Source: Roseimaritima ulvae
GTDB lineage: Bacteria > Planctomycetota > Planctomycetia > Pirellulales > Pirellulaceae
Assembly: GCF_008065135.1 (NCBI RefSeq)
Contig: NZ_CP042914.1
Span: 4,879,404 to 4,943,403 of the forward strand
Reading direction: 5' to 3'
Length of the DNA: 64,000 bases
Under the pieces are notes generated by a model. That model saw only the letters and a list, made by a program, of their open reading frames with translations, ran no database searches and was not told the origin of the DNA. Every line of letters starts with the position of its first letter. The first letter of the stretch is position 1. A program made the translations under genes and the position numbers. Below, one piece after another: positions 1 to 9,232 of the stretch.

Positions 1-212
1 TTTCATAAAACCATCTCATCCAGCTCGCCGAGCGTAAACATGCCCCGCCTAAGCTGACCATTGTGCGGCGAAACACTGGAAAAACCAAGCCGTGACCGAA
101 GGTGTCACAGCCCCCGGCGATAACTCTTCCTGTCCCAGGGGCACGGCCCCCAAGACGGCTCACGCTGCTCATTAACGTTTCTATGTGTTGCTCGATCAAG
201 GAAGAAAGTTCG
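1..212. other. Intergenic left edge, no gene seen
   Basis: I see no convincing reading frame, RNA or repeat here. Minus-strand frames reaching the left edge stop within a dozen codons. The last 15 bases hold the likely ribosome binding site of the gene that starts at 213 (AAGGA at about 198-202). Confidence 0.5.
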
Positions 213-590
213 ATGTCCAAATACTACGCAATCTGTGGCTCCCACTCGCTGATCGTTACCGCCGACTCGCCAGAGCAAGCCGCAATGCGACTGCTCGACG
301 AAGCCCTCGCGGCACACGTTTGGATCTACGACGATCCGGACCTGAGCGAACAGGATCGACGAGACCACCTGGTGCTCGAAGCCCTGCTGCACCTGGACAC
401 CTGCGTGACGGTCAGCCAACGCGGGCTGGAGCGATGCGAAGAGGGCCACTTCGAAGTGCCGCAGCTGATCGAACAGTGGCATCGCCTGATGACCGGCGTC
501 AGTCGCTTGTTCGTCGCCGCAGGCCTGGCCCCGCGTCGCGTCCTGCCCCCGGCTCTGACCGCCGTCGCCGCCCCCGAACTGGCCCGCTAA
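213..590 (+). CDS. Hypothetical protein, 125 aa
   Basis: I do not recognise this protein. The ATG at 213 is chosen because it has AAGGA about ten bases upstream and opens with MSKYYAICGSHS; the longer reading frame from 102 adds a low-complexity leader with no start signal. The product is soluble and acidic in its middle third (WIYDDPDLSEQDRRD), has no signal peptide or membrane segment, and ends in an Ala/Pro-rich tail. The first 60 residues look like a small alpha/beta fold. It stands alone, 61 bases before an exported DUF1080 protein on the same strand. Function unknown. Confidence 0.6.
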   Translation: MSKYYAICGSHSLIVTADSPEQAAMRLLDEALAAHVWIYDDPDLSEQDRRDHLVLEALLHLDTCVTVSQRGLERCEEGHFEVPQLIEQWHRLMTGVSRLFVAAGLAPRRVLPPALTAVAAPELAR

Positions 591-651
591 TCGGGCTATA
601 CTATGCACCTTCGTTTTTCCCCGTCAGCCATCGCTTACCGAGATTCCCACG

Positions 652-1635
<984 letters not shown>

Positions 1636-1683
1636 GCTTGCTCTCTCTTGACGGCGCTCGGGAAATTTCCCTACTGTGCCGCG

Positions 1684-2574
1684 ATGAATTCCCTGCTAGC
1701 TCGCCCCCTGACTGGTTCTCGACGCGGATTTCTGCGCTGGCTATTGGCCTCCGCAGCCCCCCTAGCGGTTGGCTGCGCCCAGTGGAAGGAGATCCCCGAT
1801 CCCGACGGCAAACGCGGACTGCCCGCGGCCTCGATCGCGGACGAAGCGGCCGTGCTGGACGTGATCTTCTGGCCCGTGCCCTACGAAGCGTCCAGCGACT
1901 TGTTCGATGGCCCGCACGACCCGATGAGCCTGCTGTGGCGGGAGGTCGACGAGCTGGCGATCGATCCAGAAACCCGGCAAACCCTTGCCCACAACGGCCT
2001 GCAAGCGGGTCGCATCGAACATATTGAACAATGGATTGAACGCATTGGATTGCCGCGGCCCAGCGATGCCTCGGAGCAACTGATGCAACAGGCCTCGGTG
2101 ACCTCCGAAATTGCGAATTCACGGCATCGCCTGCCCTTCCGCAGCGGCCAACAACAGGAATTTGCCATCCGGAAAACCTCCGCGAGTAATCAAAGCGTGC
2201 TGTTTCGACAAGGCGATCACAGCGTCGGCCGAATGCTGATCCAGCCACAGTTCCTGCTAACCGTCCAAGCTCGACCGGACAACGACGGCCGCGTGCGAGT
2301 GCGGTGCTGGCCGCGGATCGAACACGGCCCCTTCCGACAATCGTACGTCAGCAATGACCAAGCGATCCGCATGAATAGCAGCCGAGACTCGTGGATGCTT
2401 CACGACCTGGCAATCGATCTGCCGCTGAACCAAAACCAAACGCTGATCTTGGCTCCCACCGCCGATCCGTTCGGCTTGGGCAAGCAGATGCTGACCGACC
2501 TGCGCCCCGACGGCACCCACGAGCGCGTCGTGATCCTGATCCGCTTGGCCCGGAAACCTGAACCGTCGCTGTAA
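1684..2574 (+). CDS. Putative Tat-exported lipoprotein, unknown function
   Basis: A 296-residue protein. The ATG at 1684 puts a twin-arginine-type signal right at the N-terminus: SRRGFLRWLLASAAPLAVGC, with RR, a hydrophobic stretch and a lipobox-like AVGC. An upstream TTG at 1648 is in frame but adds a leader with no role. The mature part is mixed and soluble, with VLDVIFWPVPYEAS near the N-terminus and a beta-rich C-terminal half (VRVRCWPRIEHGPF, ALDLPLNQNQTLILAPTADP-like strands). It looks like an envelope lipoprotein of unknown function. It follows the DUF1080 gene by 48 bases and could be cotranscribed. Confidence 0.65.
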   Translation: MNSLLARPLTGSRRGFLRWLLASAAPLAVGCAQWKEIPDPDGKRGLPAASIADEAAVLDVIFWPVPYEASSDLFDGPHDPMSLLWREVDELAIDPETRQTLAHNGLQAGRIEHIEQWIERIGLPRPSDASEQLMQQASVTSEIANSRHRLPFRSGQQQEFAIRKTSASNQSVLFRQGDHSVGRMLIQPQFLLTVQARPDNDGRVRVRCWPRIEHGPFRQSYVSNDQAIRMNSSRDSWMLHDLAIDLPLNQNQTLILAPTADPFGLGKQMLTDLRPDGTHERVVILIRLARKPEPSL

Positions 2575-2615
2575 AACCTCCGCGACGGGAACATGCATCT
2601 TCTAGCCAATTCCTC

Positions 2616-3062
2616 TCAGCTGGCTTCTGGCAGATTGGACAACCAAGGGATCTCAGCCTCGATCTCAAGCTGAACGATGGGCAAGCCTGCCGAGGCGTCG
2701 GTTAGCAAGGCCGGCTTTGCATGGAAGAACCACGCGAACGAATCGACCCGTAGGTGTGGTGCCAATTCTTGCTCGCCTTCCAGCACATGCCCGACGAAAT
2801 GGTACCAACCGCCATAAAAATGCTGGCCTGACTCCAATCTACCGAAGTGGATAATCTCGATTTCCCGATCCAGCGGAATCCCAAGCTCTTCGAGCAGTGC
2901 CTGAAATTCGACAGGCAAAATGTTGCGTCGCGTCGCCGCCCAATTCTTGCATGGAGCGCAGTGGCAGCTGTCAGGGCCACTGGTTGGCATGCGAGCAAGC
3001 ATCGCAACCGTTGCCGAGCGATCGTATTCAATCCGCCATCCGGGAAGCTCGATTTGATCCAT
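2616..3062 (-). CDS. Hypothetical protein with Cys cluster, 148 aa
   Basis: A 148-residue cytosolic protein starting MDQIELPGWRIEYDRSAT. A longer frame runs to 3176, but the extra N-terminus is basic, unstructured and lacks a start signal. The clearest feature is the motif SCHCAPCKNW at about residues 31-40, where Cys residues and a following Trp suggest a small metal-binding or structural site. Further on are EIEIIHFGR and HFYGGWYHFVGHVLEG, which resemble a beta-rich core. I do not recognise a named family. It sits convergent with the preceding lipoprotein gene and is followed upstream by a 295-base gap with an imperfect inverted repeat. Confidence 0.6.
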   Translation of the reverse strand: MDQIELPGWRIEYDRSATVAMLARMPTSGPDSCHCAPCKNWAATRRNILPVEFQALLEELGIPLDREIEIIHFGRLESGQHFYGGWYHFVGHVLEGEQELAPHLRVDSFAWFFHAKPALLTDASAGLPIVQLEIEAEIPWLSNLPEAS

Positions 3063-3197
3063 TGATTTCACCACCAAAGTTGACACAGTCCAAACCAATT
3101 CCGTCGCAGAGACCGCCGGCGAACCACAGCGGAACGACAGCACGCGGCAACATCGGACACGAACGCTCAACCTCATACATCGCTCCGAAGGTTGGGG

Positions 3198-3269
3198 ACC
3201 GGAAGATTTGACGACCGGAAGATTAGCGAACGACGGCAGCTTGAATTTTCCGGTCGTTCAATCTTCTGG
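3198..3269. repeat. Imperfect inverted repeat in 3.1-3.35 kb gap
   Basis: The arms are CCGGAAGATTTGACGACCGG (about 3199-3218) and CCGGTCGTTCAATCTTCTGG (3250-3269), which pair over 20 bases with three mismatches around a 31-base loop. A partial direct copy (GACCGGAAGATT) follows the left arm. The rest of the gap between 3063 and 3357 shows no gene. This could be a remnant of a repeat or a transcription-stopping hairpin. Confidence 0.5.
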
Positions 3270-3357
3270 CCATTCACCGCGCAGGCCGGAACACTTCGCG
3301 AATGGACACAGGAAGTTCCACGTCTCTATTTGCCCACATCGGTTTAGCTGCGTTGCT

Positions 3358-3813
3358 TTACGGAGCGTCGTAGCCAGGCCCCCAAAACCAGAGCTCACCG
3401 GACGCCTTGTCAAGTTTGCCAAATTGTTTTGGACTGAGTGAGGAATGTCGCGGCGAGATTCCAAAGTCTTCGGCCCCCTTCAACCAAGATGCAACAGCAT
3501 CCGTCATCAACGCGAGACCGGCGTCTGTCATCTGAATTATTCCAGTGTACGCATCGTGTTGGATGTTCATAATTCGCAGGTCTTCGCGTTCCGGAACAAG
3601 CCTTAATTTCAGCTCGCCCAATGCCCGTTTACGCGTGCTGGCTTTAAACGTTAGCGTGCGCCGAGCGGAACGAGCCTGTCCAAAGAGTTCGGTCAGGGCG
3701 TCAAGTAGCGGCGTGCCTATCTGCACGGCGTCGTGGAATAGGCAAAGTGAAGGTTGCGTCAGACCTAGCTTCCCGGGGTAAACCCAGAAGTCAATTGCGA
3801 GCTTCGCGTTCAT
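3358..3813 (-). CDS. Hypothetical protein, 151 aa
   Basis: A 151-residue protein without signal peptide or membrane segment. It contains a basic central stretch (ARSARRTLTFKASTRKRAL) and an aromatic C-terminus (GELWFWGPGYDAP). MTDAGLALMTDAVASWLKGAEDFGIS looks helical. I do not recognise the family. Its start overlaps the stop of the upstream DinB-like gene by four bases (ATGA arrangement), so the two are probably translated from one message. Confidence 0.55.
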   Translation of the reverse strand: MNAKLAIDFWVYPGKLGLTQPSLCLFHDAVQIGTPLLDALTELFGQARSARRTLTFKASTRKRALGELKLRLVPEREDLRIMNIQHDAYTGIIQMTDAGLALMTDAVASWLKGAEDFGISPRHSSLSPKQFGKLDKASGELWFWGPGYDAP

Positions 3814-4157
3814 GTCGTTGGATCGGTCGAAATTCGTTCGTTGAGCTTTTCAAGATGGTGATGAAGATGGTCAAGGTAGTCGGTCACCAGGAACGCGAGC
3901 GTGCACGTTTCATAAGGAGTGATGGTGCAGGGCGTGGTGAGCTTCGATTCAGGAATGTTTCGGATCATGAGTGCGATCTGGCGATTGTAGTAATACCACA
4001 ACTCAATCAGCGATTCCCAGTCGCAGGCACGATAGTTGGCAGCCGAAACGCATTCATTCTGTTCATACTTAGGGAACACCAATTCGGTGCAATGCTGAGC
4101 ACGAACGAATCGCTGGTGATTGTTACAAGCGGAATGCGACAGAACGTTAGTATCCAC
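3810..4157 (-). CDS. DinB-like protein, 5'-truncated
   Basis: The 115 residues match the middle and C-terminal part of the DinB/DUF664-type four-helix fold: NNHQRFVRAQ, FPKYEQNE, DWESLIELWYYYNRQIALMI and a closing LDHLHHHLEKL, in family order. Intact members are about 55 residues longer and begin with a helix leading to a GHLIDSA-type motif just before NNHQRF; here only HSACNNHQRF remains. The frame opens with GTG at 4157, and the bases between it and the tRNA at 4236 do not continue the domain. It is probably a remnant left by recombination next to the tRNA gene, though expression of a shortened protein is possible. It overlaps the next gene by four bases. Confidence 0.6.
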   Translation of the reverse strand: MDTNVLSHSACNNHQRFVRAQHCTELVFPKYEQNECVSAANYRACDWESLIELWYYYNRQIALMIRNIPESKLTTPCTITPYETCTLAFLVTDYLDHLHHHLEKLNERISTDPTT

Positions 4158-4235
4158 GGGAACGAGAGCTGACGTACCACCAAAGAGGCAGATCCTTGAC
4201 GTACAAGGATTGCAGGTGGAGAAGGAAAAACGAAG

Positions 4236-4310
4236 TCGGGCTGAGAGGATTCGAACCTCCGACCTTTTGACCCCCAGTCAAACGCGCTAACCAGGCTGCG
4301 CTACAGCCCG
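4236..4310 (-). tRNA. tRNA-Pro (GGG anticodon)
   Basis: Read on the minus strand, the 75 bases fold as a full cloverleaf: acceptor stem CGGGCTG/CAGCCCG, D arm GCGC...GCGC, anticodon stem TTTGA/TCAAA with loop CTGGGGG (anticodon GGG, proline), T arm GGAGG/CCTCT with loop TTCGAAT, and discriminator A. The 3' CCA is not encoded. The downstream neighbour on the same strand is the truncated DinB-like gene. Confidence 0.95.
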
Positions 4311-4459
4311 CTCTTCGTATTTCACAGCGATTTATCGGACGTGGGGACGCCCTTCGCCAAGACGGCAGAATATGACAGATCCACCGGATCCTTTCAACGC
4401 CTGATAACGCCTCCAGACCGGCAAATTTTCGCAAAATCCCAATTTCACTGGCATAATCG

Positions 4460-5833
4460 TTAGGACTCCGCCGTCCGCTTGATTTTGCGGTAAATCGTCT
4501 TGCGATCCAGCCCCAGAATGCGGGCCGCCTGCGTTTGGTTGCCGCCCACGGCGTCCAAGACGTGCTCGATATACCGCCGCTCGATCTCTTCCATGGGTAC
4601 TAACTCGGCCGGATCCAGCCCGCCGATGAACACCGTCCCGCTTTTGAACTGACTGATTTTTTCCGGCAGGTCCTCGACCGTGATCTTGTCGTAGCGCGTC
4701 AATGCCACGGCTCGTTCCATCACGTTCCGCAGCTCACGGATGTTGCCGGGCCAGGAGTACGCCAGCAGCTTTTCCGCCACGCCTTCGGCCAACCCATCGA
4801 CGGACTTGTTTTCGGCTTGTGCGTACATTTTGAGAAAGTGTTCCGCCAGCCGCAGCGTGTCGGTTCCCCGCGAACGCAGGGGCGGCAGTTCGATACCGAT
4901 CACGTTGATGCGGTAGTACAGGTCTTCGCGAAACCGTCCCTCGGCGACCGCCGTTTCCAAATCCCGGTTGGTGGCGGTCAACACGCGGACGTCAAACGGG
5001 GTTTCGCGGTCGCTGCCCACCGGCCGCACCGTGCGTTCCTCCAGCGCTCGCAACAGTTTGACCTGCATCGACATCGGCATCTCGCCCATTTCATCCAACA
5101 GCAACGTGCCCCCGTCGGCTTCCAAGAACAGTCCCCGCCGTTCGCCTCGAGCATCCGTAAAAGCGCCTTTAACGTGCCCAAACAGTTCGCTCTCCAACAA
5201 CGTCTCGGTCAGGGCCGCGCAGTTGACGGCCACGAACGAGCGATCCGCCCGCCGGCTGTGGCTGTGAATCGAACGCGCCACCAATTCTTTCCCTGTGCCG
5301 CTTTCACCGCTGATCAACACGGCCGCATCGGACTGAGCCACGCGTTCCAGTTGATCGTACAGTTTGACCATCGCCGAGCTCTTGCCGATCATTTGACCAA
5401 ACGACTGCTCGTCGCCGGCGGAAGCTTTCAGCAACCGCACCTGCTCGGACAACCGCCGGTGCTCGATCGCCCGCCGCAGTGTAATCGCCAACAAGTCCAT
5501 CTCGATGGGCTTGGTGATAAAGTCGTAGGCACCGCTGCGCATCGCCGTGATCGCCGTCTCCAAGGTTCCGAAAGCCGTCATCACGATCACCGGCACGTCG
5601 GGACGCAATTGGGAAAGCTGCTGGCAGAGCTGCAGCCCGCTGGTCCCCGGCATGCGGACGTCGGTCAATACGACATCAAAATTCTCTTGATGCATACGAT
5701 CGATGGCTTCGTCGGCCGATAAACACCAGCGACTGTCCAGCCCACGGAGCCGTAAATCGGTTTCGATCAATTCGCACATGTTCCGCTCGTCGTCGACGAT
5801 CAATGCACGGGCGTCGGCAAAGCTTTCGTTCAT
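4460..5833 (-). CDS. NtrC-family response regulator
   Basis: A 457-residue regulator in three parts. The receiver domain (1-120) has acidic pocket D14/D15, phosphoacceptor D58 in LTDVRMPG and the conserved ITKP lysine. The AAA+ central domain (about 150-385) has Walker A GESGTGKE, Walker B GTLLLDEMGE, and the loop GAFTDA where most sigma-54 activators read GAFTGA. The C-terminal Fis-type helix-turn-helix is NQTQAARILGLDRKTIYRKI. It should bind DNA upstream of sigma-54 promoters and activate when phosphorylated. Its partner is almost surely the histidine kinase at 6083-7450, just upstream on the same strand; a 159-base palindromic element lies between them. Target genes are not visible. Confidence 0.93.
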   Translation of the reverse strand: MNESFADARALIVDDERNMCELIETDLRLRGLDSRWCLSADEAIDRMHQENFDVVLTDVRMPGTSGLQLCQQLSQLRPDVPVIVMTAFGTLETAITAMRSGAYDFITKPIEMDLLAITLRRAIEHRRLSEQVRLLKASAGDEQSFGQMIGKSSAMVKLYDQLERVAQSDAAVLISGESGTGKELVARSIHSHSRRADRSFVAVNCAALTETLLESELFGHVKGAFTDARGERRGLFLEADGGTLLLDEMGEMPMSMQVKLLRALEERTVRPVGSDRETPFDVRVLTATNRDLETAVAEGRFREDLYYRINVIGIELPPLRSRGTDTLRLAEHFLKMYAQAENKSVDGLAEGVAEKLLAYSWPGNIRELRNVMERAVALTRYDKITVEDLPEKISQFKSGTVFIGGLDPAELVPMEEIERRYIEHVLDAVGGNQTQAARILGLDRKTIYRKIKRTAES

Positions 5834-5920
5834 GGTGGGAGCCTGGCTGCGGGTGGTTGAAGAGTCGGTTACACGGGCCGGGGGCCCATGCTACGGGGGA
5901 ATGGTGTTTGCGGTGTACAC

Positions 5921-6079
5921 GGGCCGGGGGCCCAGGGCTGTAAGGGTAAGAAACACAATGAAAACGGCCTTTTCTCGTAAAACACAACCATGCATCTGAG
6001 AATTTGATTTTTGACTTTCCTGCAAAAGCCGGGAAAAGCGACGTTTGACGACACCCTTACAGCCCTGGGCCGGGGGCCC
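5921..6079. repeat. Palindromic element between kinase and regulator
   Basis: Two 27-base arms at 5921-5947 and 6053-6079 are inverted copies with about three mismatches; the inner CCCAGGGCTGTAAGGGT is perfectly complementary to ACCCTTACAGCCCTGGG. The 105-base centre is AT-richer than its surroundings. The outer sequence GGGCCGGGGGCCCATGCTAC also occurs at about 5874-5894, and a related hairpin lies at 7635-7665, so this belongs to a small repeat family. The shape is that of a MITE or a large folded RNA. Confidence 0.75.
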
Positions 6080-6082
6080 ATG

Positions 6083-7450
6083 CTACGGGACGGGGAAGGA
6101 GACGGTGAAGGTGGTGTGGCTGCCGGGTTGGCTTTGTACGTCGATCTCGCCTCCGTGCTCTTTGACAATACCGTAGGCGATCGAGAGGCCCAAACCGGTT
6201 CCCTGACCAACATCTTTGGTGGTGTAAAACGGCTCGAAGATGCGTTGGATATCCTCCTGTTCGATGCCCATTCCTTCGTCGCTGACCCGCACGCAAACGC
6301 GGTCTTCTTCGTCGTCGCCACATGCTTCGACCGATACCTGCACCTGGCCTCCGTCGGGCATGGCTTGAATCGCATTGGTCATCAAATTGGTCAGCACCTG
6401 CTGGATCTGGGCCTGATCGCCGTCCATCCCACAGCGTTGTTCGGGGGTGTCCAGAACAATCTGCACATCAGCTTTGTCGGCCAGCGGTTGCAGCAGTTCG
6501 CAAGTGCTGGAGGCGACGTCGCGCAGATCCAGCGGACGGTGGGGCTGCGGGGTCTGACGAGAGAAATCCAGCAATTGCCGAATGATCGTAGCCATCCGAT
6601 CGGCTTCGGATTTAATCGTCTGAGCACTCTGACGGACCTCCACGTCCGATAGTTTACCACTGGCGATCAGGTTGGCGCGGCCGGAGACAACATTCAGGGG
6701 CGTGCCCATTTCGTGCGCCATGCCGGCCGCCAGCGTACCGACGGTGCCCAATCGATCGGCGTGCCGAATGGCGTTCTTTTGTTGATCCAGCCGACGGCTC
6801 ATCTGGCTGATCGCCAACGCCAACGCGCCCAATTCGTCATTGCTGTTCAACACTGGTGGCTGCGACAACTGACCGTCGCCGATCTTGTGCACCTGTTCGA
6901 TCAGCTTACCCAGCGGCTTTCCGACCAGCTGGATGCCGCCCCAATAAACCACCACCGCCGACAGCGCCGCAACGCCCAACAGCGACAACAGCGAAGCCAG
7001 CAGGGAACCGCGGACGAAATGGTCGTAGTGCGAGGTCGGCTCGGAGATTTCCACGACCCCGGCCTGCGTGCCGTCGACGACCAAGGGGACCACGGTATGC
7101 GCCACCGTCGTACCGTCTTTATCCGCCACCGAAATGCTGGAGATCTTTCGCGAGGTGATCGTGGTGTTGGCGCTGCTCTGGGGAATTTGGGTGCCGTCGA
7201 CCCAACGCATTTGATGTCCCGGAACGTACTGCGCGGAGACTTCGATGGCTTGTTGAATCGTGACCGCTCCGCCATCGCGATAGGCCTGGACGATGGCCGG
7301 CGTGAGCGCGCCGACAACGTCATTGGCATGGTCGGCGCGACGAGCCTGATCCCACTGCCGCTGGCGGCGAATCGTCTGCCAGGAAAACAGAGCGACAATG
7401 CCCAGTACGCCCAGCATGAATAGCAGAATCAGTTTAGCGGCCAGTTTCAT
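6083..7450 (-). CDS. Membrane sensor histidine kinase
   Basis: A 455-residue kinase. ATG at 7450 is preferred over an in-frame TTG twelve bases upstream. Order of parts: transmembrane helix 1 (LAAKLILLFMLGVLGIVALF), a periplasmic sensing region of about 130 residues, transmembrane helix 2 (LLASLLSLLGVAALSAVVVY), HAMP, dimerisation/phosphoacceptor segment with AAGMAHEMGTPLNVVSG (His is the phosphoacceptor), then the ATPase domain with the N box LTNLMTNAIQAM and G boxes VSDEGMGIEQED and GQGTGLGLSIAYGIV. It should phosphorylate the NtrC-type regulator encoded downstream at 4460-5833. The signal is unknown; the sensing region has no recognised fold. Confidence 0.93.
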   Translation of the reverse strand: MKLAAKLILLFMLGVLGIVALFSWQTIRRQRQWDQARRADHANDVVGALTPAIVQAYRDGGAVTIQQAIEVSAQYVPGHQMRWVDGTQIPQSSANTTITSRKISSISVADKDGTTVAHTVVPLVVDGTQAGVVEISEPTSHYDHFVRGSLLASLLSLLGVAALSAVVVYWGGIQLVGKPLGKLIEQVHKIGDGQLSQPPVLNSNDELGALALAISQMSRRLDQQKNAIRHADRLGTVGTLAAGMAHEMGTPLNVVSGRANLIASGKLSDVEVRQSAQTIKSEADRMATIIRQLLDFSRQTPQPHRPLDLRDVASSTCELLQPLADKADVQIVLDTPEQRCGMDGDQAQIQQVLTNLMTNAIQAMPDGGQVQVSVEACGDDEEDRVCVRVSDEGMGIEQEDIQRIFEPFYTTKDVGQGTGLGLSIAYGIVKEHGGEIDVQSQPGSHTTFTVSFPVP

Positions 7451-7537
7451 AGCAAGTCCCAAGGTGCAGTGGTTGGCAGATCACACATACTTGATTTTAT
7501 CGTCGTGATGTCAGGCCGTCCTCACTTCACTATCCCC

Positions 7538-7620
7538 TCGCTGACGCTCGACTCTCCCGGAGGGAGAGTGAAGTGAATCCGGCATTAATACATTTCACAT
7601 CCCAGAGGGAGGGTGAAATG
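7538..7620. repeat. Dispersed intergenic repeat, CTCGCTGACGCTCG type
   Basis: This copy carries both halves of a repeat found many times in the window: CCTCGCTGACGCTCGACTCT followed by an inverted CCCGGAGGGAGAGTGAAGTG, then ATTTCACATCCCAGAGGGAG. Each half forms a short hairpin around runs of C and G. Other copies lie in the 15, 26, 28, 31.8, 45, 54.8 and 55.3 kb gaps. No coding capacity. Confidence 0.8.
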
Positions 7621-7634
7621 GGGTGCTGGTGTCA

Positions 7635-7665
7635 CACGGGCCCATGCTACTTGCATGGGCCCGTG
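7635..7665. terminator. Strong hairpin downstream of the HtrA gene
   Basis: CACGGGCCCATG and CATGGGCCCGTG form a perfect 12-base stem around a 7-base loop. It lies 20 bases beyond the stop of the minus-strand protease gene and could stop its transcript, although no T-run follows. It shares GGGCCCATGCTAC with the palindromic element near 6.0 kb, so it may equally be a repeat. Confidence 0.5.
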
Positions 7666-7684
7666 ACACTTCCATCGGCCCAAC

Positions 7685-9232
7685 TTAACGCTGGACGACG
7701 ATGAACTGCGAGCCGTTGGGCGAACGCACCAGCAACAGGACCGAACCGTCTTCGTCAGCTTCGATGGCCTGCTCGAATTCATCGGGACTGTGCACGTCCT
7801 GGCGGTTGACCTGCGCGATCACCATCCCGGGCCGTAGTCCGGCTTGGGCCGCGTTGCCGTTTTCCTCAACAGCCGTGACCACCACGCCACGGGCATCTTT
7901 CAAGCCCAACTGCTTGGCGACCGCAGCGTTCAAGGACGACACTTCCACGCCCAACGAACGCATTTCCACGCCGCTCGGCTGCACCTTCGAGGGACGGTTT
8001 CCCAGCTTCTCTGGCGCGGCTTCAGGGCTGTACCGCAGCGTGATCTTTTCCCCGTCACGCACTACTTGCACGGCGACCGTTTTACCGATTTCCGAACGTT
8101 CCACAGCCAGTTGCAGTTGCTGCGGCGTAGCCACCAGCGTGTCTCCAAACTTGACGATCACGTCGCCGCTCTGGAAACCCATCTTTTCCGCGGGAGTACC
8201 GGCGAACACGTTGGTCACCGCCACGCCACTCTTGGGTGACACGCCCAGCTGCGTCGCCAACTCGTAGGACACCGGCTGGATGCCGACGCCCAGATAGGCT
8301 CGCTGCACGCTGCCGTTTTGCACCAATTGGTCGCTGACCCAGCGAGCCAGATTAGAGGGCACGGCAAAGCCCACGCCGTTGTTGCCACCGCCTCGCGAGG
8401 AGATCGCCGTATTGATGCCGACAACTTCCCCGTGCAAGTTGACCAGCGGTCCGCCGCTGTTACCCGGATTGATGGCGGCGTCGGTCTGGATAAAGTTTTC
8501 ACGATCGGTAATCCCGATGCCGCGATTCTTGGCACTGATGATGCCCGCCGTGACGGTGCTTTCCAAACCAAACGGTTGCCCCAGAGCCACCACCCAGTCG
8601 CCCACCGATGCGACATCGCTGTCGCCCAACGGAGCGGCCGTCAAGGAATCATCGCCATCGATGCGAACCACCGCGATGTCGGTCTTGGGGTCGGTGAACA
8701 CTTCCTGGGCCACGAATTCGCGACCGTCCTGAGTCTTCACGATGACTTTTCCGCCGCCGGCGACAACGTGATTATTGGTTAACACGATCCCTGAGGAATC
8801 GATGATCACGCCCGAACCGATACCGGCCTGAGTTCGCGGAGCTTGGCGGGGAACCGGCACACCCTGCATTTGGCCATCACGGAACATGTCTTCAAAAGGT
8901 GTTCCTTGAAAAGGGTTTTGGCCGGGAGCCAACTGGCCGCGGCCCGAAGGTCTTGCCGCCTGCAAGGATGTGTCGGGGCGGTTTTCGATCGCTACCACCG
9001 CCGGCAGCACGCGATCGGCAACGTTGCGGAACGCTTGAGATAGCGAGTTAGCAACGTCGAGTTGCTCGGCCGACAAGGGTGGTGGTAGGTTTGGACGATG
9101 AGCGCTGACGGACTGGTTGACCGGAGCGGCGGCGGGCTCGTTGGGCGCGGCTGCGACCAGCAAACCGACCGCGGCAAACGTCAGCGGCAGCGCTACCAGC
9201 GCGGCTCGCAGACGTGATTTCGATGTCTTCAT
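7685..9232 (-). CDS. htrA: HtrA/DegP-type serine protease with two PDZ domains
   Basis: A 515-residue periplasmic protease-chaperone of the S1C family. Start ATG at 9232 gives an N-terminal signal (MKTSKSRLRAALVALPLTF). After a Pro/Ala-rich linker, the trypsin-like domain shows the catalytic triad H155 (TNNHVVAGG), D185 (KTDIAVVRID) and S259 (NPGNSGGPLV). PDZ1 follows (SGVAVTNVFAGTPAEKMG, about 355-440) and PDZ2 closes the protein (ARGVVVTAVEENGNAAQAGL, about 440-515). Length and layout match DegP/DegQ relatives. It should degrade or refold misfolded envelope proteins. The gene is alone, behind the two-component pair on the same strand, and may be one of its targets, but nothing in the sequence proves this. 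Confidence 0.95.
   Translation of the reverse strand: MKTSKSRLRAALVALPLTFAAVGLLVAAAPNEPAAAPVNQSVSAHRPNLPPPLSAEQLDVANSLSQAFRNVADRVLPAVVAIENRPDTSLQAARPSGRGQLAPGQNPFQGTPFEDMFRDGQMQGVPVPRQAPRTQAGIGSGVIIDSSGIVLTNNHVVAGGGKVIVKTQDGREFVAQEVFTDPKTDIAVVRIDGDDSLTAAPLGDSDVASVGDWVVALGQPFGLESTVTAGIISAKNRGIGITDRENFIQTDAAINPGNSGGPLVNLHGEVVGINTAISSRGGGNNGVGFAVPSNLARWVSDQLVQNGSVQRAYLGVGIQPVSYELATQLGVSPKSGVAVTNVFAGTPAEKMGFQSGDVIVKFGDTLVATPQQLQLAVERSEIGKTVAVQVVRDGEKITLRYSPEAAPEKLGNRPSKVQPSGVEMRSLGVEVSSLNAAVAKQLGLKDARGVVVTAVEENGNAAQAGLRPGMVIAQVNRQDVHSPDEFEQAIEADEDGSVLLLVRSPNGSQFIVVQR

Noticed and set aside
4147-4434. Minus-strand open frame of 95 codons across the tRNA gene
   Set aside because: Its middle is the translation of tRNA-Pro (segment RLTGGQKVGGSNPLSPT), a common artefact; it has no family match.
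4817-5722. Plus-strand open frame of 301 codons
   Set aside because: Antisense to the NtrC-type regulator; composition is a mirror of that gene and no domain is visible.
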